In this document: one piece after another, positions 1-4,541 of the stretch
Position numbering within the stretch: position 1 is the stretch's first letter
Layout: the number at the start of each line of letters is the position of its first letter
NCBI GenBank assembly: GCA_902772605.1
Contig: CACYBG010000033.1
Span: forward strand, 1 to 5,749
Length of the DNA: 5,749 nucleotides
Reading direction: 5' to 3'
Source: an uncultured Spirochaetaceae bacterium
GTDB lineage: Bacteria > Spirochaetota > Spirochaetia > Treponematales > Treponemataceae
The notes under the pieces: model-generated
What the model was told of the DNA's origin: nothing
The model's database searches: none
The model's input: the letters and a program-made list of their open reading frames with translations, nothing else
Made by a program: the position numbers and the translations under genes

Positions 1-15
1 AAAAATAAGGATGCA

Positions 16-21
16 TACTAT
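16..21 (+). promoter_or_regulatory. possible -10 box of the operon promoter
   Basis: TACTAT matches four of six positions of the sigma-70 -10 consensus. If real, transcription would start near base 28, directly at the perfect palindrome at 29-42, a classic place for a repressor site. The matching -35 box would lie to the left of the window, so the call cannot be completed. No other pair of -35/-10 boxes with normal spacing was convincing between 22 and 137. Confidence 0.3.
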
Positions 22-28
22 AGGAAAT

Positions 29-42
29 TGGAAACGTTTCCA
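29..42. promoter_or_regulatory. LacI-family operator, perfect 14-bp palindrome
   Basis: TGGAAACGTTTCCA is a perfect even palindrome centred on CG (between 35 and 36). Even, CG-centred palindromes are the standard operator form of LacI/GalR-family repressors, whose hinge helices insert a leucine at the central CpG step. It lies about 100 bases upstream of the binding-protein start codon. A LacI-family gene sits in the same operon (3429-4445), so that protein is the natural candidate to bind here. The palindrome is read directly; the regulator assignment is inference. Confidence 0.8.
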
Positions 43-54
43 GTAACGTTTCCA
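41..54. promoter_or_regulatory. second operator-like site sharing two bases with the first
   Basis: The ten bases AACGTTTCCA of the perfect palindrome (33-42) recur exactly at 45-54, giving a direct repeat with a 12-base period. The right half of this second site is intact around a CG centre at 47/48, while the left half matches only four of seven positions. It may be a weaker, adjacent repressor site on nearly the same DNA face as the first, or a remnant of operator duplication. Confidence 0.5.
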
Positions 55-80
55 AAATTGAATGGTAATACGGGGTTTTA

Positions 81-104
81 CTCTGGAAATGTTTCTTTTC
101 AGAG
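81..104 (+). promoter_or_regulatory. third weak operator-like site within a leader stem-loop
   Basis: TGGAAATGTTTCTT at 84-97 resembles the operator TGGAAACGTTTCCA with three differences, and its centre (90/91) lies 55 bases from the first site's centre. It could allow repressor looping or act as a roadblock, but it lacks the central CG. The same bases can fold as RNA: CTCT (81-84) with AGAG (101-104) and GAAA (86-89) with TTTC (97-100), with G85 bulged and a 7-base loop. Which of these, if either, is functional is uncertain. Confidence 0.3.
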
Positions 105-137
105 GATCCATTATGTTTTTTTTCGTTTGGAGGAAAT

Positions 138-1481
138 ATGAAAAAAATCAACAAAGTTGTATCAGCAGTTCTGGCTGGCGCACTTGCAGCGTCATGTTTT
201 ATGGCATGTTCAAAAAAAGAGTCCGCATCTACAGTCGGACAGGTTCGCTATCTGAACTTCAAGCCTGAGGTTGCAGCCGTATATCAGGAACTTGCAGAGG
301 CCTATGAAGCAGAGACTGGAGTTAAGGTTATCGTTGAGACAGCAGCAAACAATTCATACGAATCAACCCTTACTTCAAAGATGGCTACAAAGCAGGCTCC
401 GACACTGTTCCAGATTAACGGACCGCGCGGATATGCAAACTGGTCAAGCTACTGTGCAGATCTTTCAGGCACCGAGCTTTACAAGCATCTTTCAGACAAG
501 TCCCTTGCAGTAACGGTTGATGGAGTTCCTTATGGAATCCCTTATGTAGTCGAAGGATACGGAATCATCTATAACAAGGCAATCACCGACAAGTATTTCG
601 CACTCGAAACAAAGGCAACCCCTTATACGAGCATGGACGAAATCAAGAACTTCACAGCACTCAAGGCTCTTGCTGACGACATGCAGGCAAACAAGGAAGC
701 TCTGGGAATCAGCGGCGTATTTGCATCAACATCATTGAAGGCAGGAGAGGACTGGAGATGGCAGACTCACCTTGCAAACCTTCCTGTATACTATGAGTTC
801 AAGAACAACAATGTAGACCTTTCATCAGACGCAACAAAGAAAATCTCTTTCCAGTATGACAAGGAATTCAAGAACATCTTCGACCTGTATCTGAACGATT
901 CAGTAATCGAACCGAAGAACGTCGGTATCAAGACTGTAGACAACTCCATGGCTGAATTCGCCCTTGAAGAATGTGCAATGGTTCAGAACGGAAACTGGGC
1001 TTGGGGACAGATCAGCGGCGTCAGCGGAAACAAGGTTCTTCCGGAGAACGTAAAATATCTTCCAATCTATACCGGTGTTTCTGGCGAAGAAGGTCAGGGA
1101 CTCTGCATCGGAACTGAAAACTTCTACTGCATCAACAAGAAGGCTTCCGAAGCTGATCAGAAGGCAACTGCAGATTTCATCTACTGGCTCTACTCTTCAA
1201 AGACCGGAAAGGATTATGTAACGAACAAGCTCGGATTCATCGCTCCGTTTGATACATTCTCAGCAAACGAAAGACCGACTGATCCGCTTGCAGTTGAAAT
1301 CAACAATTGGATGTCAAAGCCTGGCATCACATCTGTGGCTTGGAACTTCACACTGTTCCCATCACAGACATTCAAGGACAACTTCGGTGCATCACTTCTT
1401 CGTTATGCACAGGGCTCAAAGGATTGGGCGGAAGTTAAGGCTGGGGTTGTTTCAGACTGGGCCAGCGAAAGCTCCATGTAA
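138..1481 (+). CDS. sugar ABC transporter solute-binding lipoprotein
   Basis: This is an extracytoplasmic lipid-anchored receptor of the MalE-like, cluster-B family (447 aa, normal length) that delivers an oligosaccharide to the permeases encoded downstream. The N-terminus has a positively charged start (MKKINK), a hydrophobic core and a lipobox ending at Cys24 (FMAC, followed by Ser-Lys-Lys); Cys20 (AASC) is a second possible lipidation residue. Family features include the lobe-1 segment with GIPYVVEGYGIIYNK at 133-147, a MVQNGNWAW segment at 281-289 whose tryptophans fit a sugar-stacking site, and the conserved C-terminal stretch FIYWLYSS (347-354). The start at 138 is fixed by GGAGGAA at 129-135 and by the signal peptide that follows. 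Lysine codons after residue 27 are almost all AAG (30 of 32), suggesting high expression. It is first in the operon, under the operators at 29-54. Context with malQ suggests maltodextrin or a related alpha-glucoside; raffinose-type substrates are an alternative. Confidence 0.94.
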   Translation: MKKINKVVSAVLAGALAASCFMACSKKESASTVGQVRYLNFKPEVAAVYQELAEAYEAETGVKVIVETAANNSYESTLTSKMATKQAPTLFQINGPRGYANWSSYCADLSGTELYKHLSDKSLAVTVDGVPYGIPYVVEGYGIIYNKAITDKYFALETKATPYTSMDEIKNFTALKALADDMQANKEALGISGVFASTSLKAGEDWRWQTHLANLPVYYEFKNNNVDLSSDATKKISFQYDKEFKNIFDLYLNDSVIEPKNVGIKTVDNSMAEFALEECAMVQNGNWAWGQISGVSGNKVLPENVKYLPIYTGVSGEEGQGLCIGTENFYCINKKASEADQKATADFIYWLYSSKTGKDYVTNKLGFIAPFDTFSANERPTDPLAVEINNWMSKPGITSVAWNFTLFPSQTFKDNFGASLLRYAQGSKDWAEVKAGVVSDWASESSM

Positions 1482-1497
1482 TCATCTGTCTGAAACA
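1448..1497 (+). other. long RNA stem spanning the binding-protein stop codon
   Basis: TGTTTCAGAC (1448-1457) and GTCTGAAACA (1488-1497) are a perfect 10-bp inverted repeat. Inside it a second hairpin can form: TGG (1458-1460) with CCA (1474-1476), and AGC (1464-1466) with GCT (1471-1473), closed by a GAAA tetraloop (1467-1470). Only three T residues follow, so it is not a standard intrinsic terminator. A likely role, by analogy with structured elements at malE-malF junctions in enteric bacteria, is protection of the 3' end of the binding-protein message; this is inference. Confidence 0.5.
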
Positions 1498-1524
1498 TTT
1501 AATTCGGTAGGATTTCGGGATGAT

Positions 1525-1543
1525 TGCCGTATCAATGGCGGCA
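1525..1543 (+). other. short stem-loop in the intergenic spacer
   Basis: TGCCG (1525-1529) pairs with CGGCA (1539-1543) around a 9-base loop. It is one of a series of stem-loops in the 243-base gap between the binding protein and the first permease. No T tract follows and no function is evident from the sequence. Confidence 0.25.
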
Positions 1544-1569
1544 TGATTCCTGAATGAAAAAAAGAAGGA

Positions 1570-1593
1570 CTCTGGAAACACACCGTTCCGGAG
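1570..1593 (+). other. stem-loop just upstream of the terminator
   Basis: CTCTGGAA (1570-1577) pairs with TTCCGGAG (1586-1593), eight pairs including one G-U, around an 8-base loop. It ends directly before TTCCCT (1595-1600), a segment that could pair with AGGGAG (1611-1616), the 5' arm of the terminator. This arrangement is compatible with an attenuator with alternative folds, or simply with a passive 3'-end structure. Confidence 0.35.
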
Positions 1594-1609
1594 ATTCCCT
1601 CAGGATTCT

Positions 1610-1645
1610 AAGGGAGGGTTTTCCTGTTGGCCCTCCCTTTTTTTT
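1610..1645 (+). terminator. intrinsic terminator between binding protein and permeases
   Basis: AAGGGAGGG (1610-1618) and CCCTCCCTT (1631-1639) form a perfect 9-bp GC-rich stem with a 12-base loop; eight consecutive T residues (1638-1645) begin within the last pairs. This is a textbook rho-independent terminator on the + strand. It lies 129 bases after the binding-protein stop and 80 bases before the first permease start, with no convincing promoter after it. Partial read-through would produce more binding protein than permease. Full termination would require a separate permease promoter, which I could not identify. Confidence 0.85.
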
Positions 1646-1724
1646 GGGGAAACACTGATAAATGCTTCCTGTTTTAATCAGCGCTTCCTTAGGCTGACTT
1701 GCAAATCCTTTTTGGAGGAGACTT

Positions 1725-2588
1725 ATGAAAAAGGAAAATAATCCGGTCAAAAAGTATTTTCCCGTTTTTGTACTGCCTACGCTTATATGCTTCACCTTGT
1801 TCTTTCTGATTCCTTTCATAATGGGCATTGTGCTTTCGTTTACGAACTTTACGACTGTAACGGATGTCAGAGGCTTTGTAGGTTTCAAAAATTACATAAA
1901 GGCATTCACGGCTGATTCTGAATTCATGCATGCGTTGGGATTCACGTCGCTGTTTACCGTCGTTTCGATAATTACGGTCAATGTCTTTGCATTCGCCCTC
2001 GCGCTTCTTTTGACCAAGGGGCTTAAGGGTACAAACTTTTTCCGTTCGGTTTTTTTCATGCCGAACCTGATTGGCGGAATCGTCTTAGGTTATGTCTGGA
2101 ACCTTTTGATAAACGGATTCCTCCTGAAATTTTTCGGAGAGGACATTTCATTCAGGACCGAATATGGATTCTGGGGTCTGGTGGTTTTGACGAACTGGCA
2201 GCTGATAGGATACATGATGGTCATCTACATCGCGGGACTTCAGAACATCCCTGACGACATGATAGAGGCAGCTCAGATTGACGGAGCTTCACCTTTGAAA
2301 ACACTTTTCAAAATCAAGATTCCAATGGTGATGCCTTCAATTACAATCTGCATGTTCCTCACGCTTTCAAACTCATTCAAGATGTTCGACCAGAACCTTG
2401 CATTGACAGCCGGAGCACCGGAGAAATCAACCGAAATGCTTGCACTGAACATCTATCAGACTTTCTACAATAGAAATGCAAACTGGCATGGTGTAGCACA
2501 GGCAAAGGCTACGATATTCTTCATCATCGTTGCACTGATTGCCTTCCTGCAGTTGAAGCTCACGAACAGAAAGGAGATTGAATCATGA
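1725..2588 (+). CDS. sugar ABC transporter permease, MalF/UgpA type
   Basis: A 287-residue inner-membrane channel subunit of a carbohydrate ABC importer, of normal length for the short MalF/UgpA/MsmF-like permeases that lack the large MalF periplasmic domain. Hydrophobic segments lie at about 12-38, 70-96, 106-134, 150-172, 202-216 and 261-279, consistent with six membrane helices. The cytoplasmic EAA loop that docks the ATPase is at 181-200 (EAAQIDGASP followed by LKTLFKIKIP), with the invariant Glu-Ala-Ala and Gly187 at the expected spacing. The conserved segment FRSVFFMPNLIGGIV (106-120) is typical of the family. The start is set by GGAGGAG at 1714-1720, four bases before the ATG. Its stop overlaps the start of the second permease (ATGA), so the two are translationally coupled and should form a heterodimer. 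Expression depends on read-through of the terminator at 1610-1645. Confidence 0.96.
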   Translation: MKKENNPVKKYFPVFVLPTLICFTLFFLIPFIMGIVLSFTNFTTVTDVRGFVGFKNYIKAFTADSEFMHALGFTSLFTVVSIITVNVFAFALALLLTKGLKGTNFFRSVFFMPNLIGGIVLGYVWNLLINGFLLKFFGEDISFRTEYGFWGLVVLTNWQLIGYMMVIYIAGLQNIPDDMIEAAQIDGASPLKTLFKIKIPMVMPSITICMFLTLSNSFKMFDQNLALTAGAPEKSTEMLALNIYQTFYNRNANWHGVAQAKATIFFIIVALIAFLQLKLTNRKEIES

Positions 2589-3427
2589 ATAGCGCAAAGA
2601 GCAAAACCGGAATCGGATTTTTTTACGGACTTCTTGTCGTTCTGACCGTCATATTCATCTTCCCGATTGTCCTGGTATTCATCAATTCTTTCAAGTCGCG
2701 TCTTTACGTTTCGACGGTTCCATTTGAGTTCCCAGTCGGAAAGATGTTTGTCGGACTTGAAAACTACATCAACGGACTTACGACATCAGGATTTTTCCTT
2801 TCATTCTTGAGGTCGGTCTGGGTGAGCATCGCTTCGGTCGCATTGATTATCCTTTGCACCTCGATGACGGCATGGTTCATAGTGCGCGTGAAAAACAAGT
2901 TCACGAAAGGACTCTATTACGTTTTCGTATTCAGCATGATAGTTCCGTTCCAGATGGTCATGTACACGATGACATTCATGGTTACCAGCCTTGCATTCGA
3001 CAACGTTGTCGGAATAGTTTTGGTCTACCTTGGATTCGGTGCAGGACTTTCAGTGTTCATGTTTACCGGATTCGTAAAGGCCGTTCCGATGGAGATTGAA
3101 GAAGCTGCGACAATCGACGGATGCAGTCCGCTTCAGACTTTCTTCCTTGTCGTATTCCCGATGTTGAAACCGACTGCAATTACCGTGGCAATCCTGAATG
3201 CAATGTGGGTTTGGAACGACTATCTTCTTCCTTACCTGATTTTGGGTTCGGATCACAAGACCGTTCCTGTTGCAATTCAGCTTGCAATGCAGGGTGCATA
3301 CGGTTCAACTGATTACGGCGGATTCATGGCCATGCTGGTCGTATCAATTATTCCGATAATCGTATTTTATGTTTGTTCGCAAAAGTATATAATCAAGGGA
3401 GTAATTGCTGGAGCGGTAAAGGGCTGA
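2585..3427 (+). CDS. sugar ABC transporter permease, MalG/UgpE type
   Basis: The second inner-membrane channel subunit (280 aa, normal length). It begins with a hydrophobic helix at about 10-34 and has further membrane segments near 75-100, 107-133, 140-163, 195-215 and 247-267. The EAA loop is at 173-192 (EAATIDGCSP then LQTFFLVVFP), with Glu-Ala-Ala and Gly179 conserved. MalG-type signatures include MWVWNDYLLP (207-216) and the C-terminal QKYIIKGVIAGAVKG (266-280), the tail that in MalG homologues reaches toward the ATPase interface. The start codon overlaps the previous stop as ATGA, with AAGGAG at 2571-2576 eight bases upstream, indicating coupled translation. The repressor gene follows after one base. 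No ATPase gene is present in the window, so the complex must borrow one from elsewhere. Confidence 0.96.
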   Translation: MNSAKSKTGIGFFYGLLVVLTVIFIFPIVLVFINSFKSRLYVSTVPFEFPVGKMFVGLENYINGLTTSGFFLSFLRSVWVSIASVALIILCTSMTAWFIVRVKNKFTKGLYYVFVFSMIVPFQMVMYTMTFMVTSLAFDNVVGIVLVYLGFGAGLSVFMFTGFVKAVPMEIEEAATIDGCSPLQTFFLVVFPMLKPTAITVAILNAMWVWNDYLLPYLILGSDHKTVPVAIQLAMQGAYGSTDYGGFMAMLVVSIIPIIVFYVCSQKYIIKGVIAGAVKG

Positions 3428-3428
3428 T

Positions 3429-4445
3429 ATGACTATAAAGGACATTGCAAAAGAGTGCGGATGTGCGGTTGGAACCGTATCAAGGGTTTTGAACAATCAT
3501 CCTGACGTGAGTGAAAAGACAAGAGAGAAGGTTTTGGCTGTTGTTGAAAAACATGGATTTGTTTTGAACGAAAATGCAAAGCAGCTGAAAAGCCAGGAGA
3601 GAAAGAACCTTGCCATAATAGTACAGGGAACGTCGAGCACACTTTTGAATGGACTTTTGGAGCGCATTCAGAAAAAACTTGAATCGTCTGCATATTCGGC
3701 GAACGTAATCATTCTGGATGAAAACGAAAACGAAGGTGCAAACGCAACAAGAACTTATTTTTCAATAAAACCGCTGGGAATCATTTTCCTTGGAGGAAGT
3801 CCCGACAGATTGACCGGAGATTTTGAAAAGGTCCATGTTCCCAGTGTGTTGATTTCAAATAATGCAGGTAGCCTTGGAAGTCAATTCGTTTCAAGCGTCA
3901 GTACTGATAATTTGAAGGCGGCGTACAGTTCCGCAAAATTCTTGATAAAGAAGGGACACAGAAAGATAGGGGTGATTGGTGGAGCCTTGGATTCAGGACT
4001 TTCCCGCATCCGTTACGAAGGATTTTGCAAGGCGATGAAATCTGCAAGGATTCCGTTTGATTTTGAAAAATCCTATGCGGTATCCAAATACTCTTTTGAG
4101 GGTGGATTCAAGGCGGCAGAAAATCTTCTGAAGGAAAATCCAGACCTCACAGCTATTTTTACGATGTCCGATGCGATGGCGATAGGTGCAATCAGAAAGC
4201 TGAGTGACCTTGGAAAAAAAGTTCCCGATGACATTTCCGTAATCGGATTCGACGGAATTTCCTTGGCAGATTTCATGGTTCCCCGCCTGACCACAATCCG
4301 GCAGATGGAGGAGCAACTGGCTGATGAAGGTCTTTCCGTCCTGCTGGATAAAATTGAAAACAAAACTGCTCCGTCCCACAAACTGATTCCATTCGAATTC
4401 GTTGACGGAGAAAGTGTAAAAGACATTTCCACGGATGCACCGTAA
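3429..4445 (+). CDS. LacI/GalR-family transcriptional repressor
   Basis: A 338-residue sugar-responsive regulator. Residues 2-22 form the helix-turn-helix (TIKDIAKECGCAVGTVSRVL), with the family's TVSRVLN sequence at 16-22 as recognition helix, then DVSEKTREKV and the hinge at 43-53 (GFVLNENAKQL), which ends in the leucine that normally intercalates at a central CpG. The usual hinge proline and arginine are replaced by Leu46 and Lys51. The periplasmic-binding-protein-like ligand domain follows, with expected motifs: STDN (158-161), GHRKIGVIGG (176-185), RYEGF (195-199), SDAMAIG (247-253), PDDISVIGFD (266-275) and PRLTTIRQ (285-292). It starts one base after the second permease stops, with only a weak AAGGG (3419-3423), so translational coupling probably sets its low level. 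The likely targets are the palindromes at 29-54, which would make it autoregulatory. The inducer is probably a maltodextrin or related sugar, but this is not demonstrable from sequence. Confidence 0.96.
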   Translation: MTIKDIAKECGCAVGTVSRVLNNHPDVSEKTREKVLAVVEKHGFVLNENAKQLKSQERKNLAIIVQGTSSTLLNGLLERIQKKLESSAYSANVIILDENENEGANATRTYFSIKPLGIIFLGGSPDRLTGDFEKVHVPSVLISNNAGSLGSQFVSSVSTDNLKAAYSSAKFLIKKGHRKIGVIGGALDSGLSRIRYEGFCKAMKSARIPFDFEKSYAVSKYSFEGGFKAAENLLKENPDLTAIFTMSDAMAIGAIRKLSDLGKKVPDDISVIGFDGISLADFMVPRLTTIRQMEEQLADEGLSVLLDKIENKTAPSHKLIPFEFVDGESVKDISTDAP

Positions 4446-4506
4446 GGTCCGCTTTCGGACTGATTTTTGACGGTTTAAATCAAGCCGTTGAATTGCATCG
4501 GTGCAT
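4435..4506 (+). other. multi-branched RNA fold across the repressor stop codon
   Basis: ATGCACCG (4435-4442) is complementary to CGGTGCAT (4499-4506), an 8-bp closing stem. It encloses two local hairpins: GTCCG (4447-4451) with CGGAC (4456-4460), and ACGGTTT (4470-4476) with AAGCCGT (4482-4488), which contains one G-U pair. Together these could form a three-way junction between the repressor and malQ. The pairings are visible; stability and function are not established, and an 8-bp match could be chance. Confidence 0.3.
4446..4468 (+). terminator. weak terminator-like hairpin after the repressor gene
   Basis: GTCCG (4447-4451), a CTTT loop and CGGAC (4456-4460) form a 5-bp stem, extendable by a G-U pair at 4446/4461, followed after three bases by five T residues (4464-4468). 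The stem is short and the T run is short and offset, so termination would be partial at best. It lies one base after the repressor stop codon and may reduce malQ transcription relative to the upstream genes. No clear malQ promoter was seen in 4469-4541. Confidence 0.4.
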
Positions 4507-4541
4507 GTCGGGTTTTGTCTTGTTTATGGAAGGTTTAACAT

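Noticed and set aside
81..123. Leader stem-loop plus the eight-T run at 116-123 considered as a leader terminator.
   Set aside because: The stem is AT-rich and bulged, and eleven bases separate it from the T run, so it does not meet the geometry of an intrinsic terminator.
62..268. A 68-codon + strand frame beginning in the leader and overlapping the binding-protein start.
   Set aside because: It has no ribosome site, is out of frame with the binding protein, and crosses the strong GGAGGAA that serves the real start at 138.
1554..1658. A 34-codon + strand reading frame (beginning MKKRRTLETH) running through the terminator in the spacer, considered as a leader peptide.
   Set aside because: No good ribosome site precedes it, its codons are simply those of the hairpin arms and T tract, and it has no recognisable composition such as a run of regulatory codons.
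1532..1888. A 118-codon open frame on the minus strand covering the spacer and the start of the first permease.
   Set aside because: It overlaps a well-supported permease start on the other strand, contains the terminator's reverse complement as coding sequence, and has no family resemblance.
4073..4432. A 119-codon open frame on the minus strand inside the repressor gene.
   Set aside because: It lies entirely within a clear LacI-family ligand domain and looks like an antisense shadow with no promoter or ribosome site.
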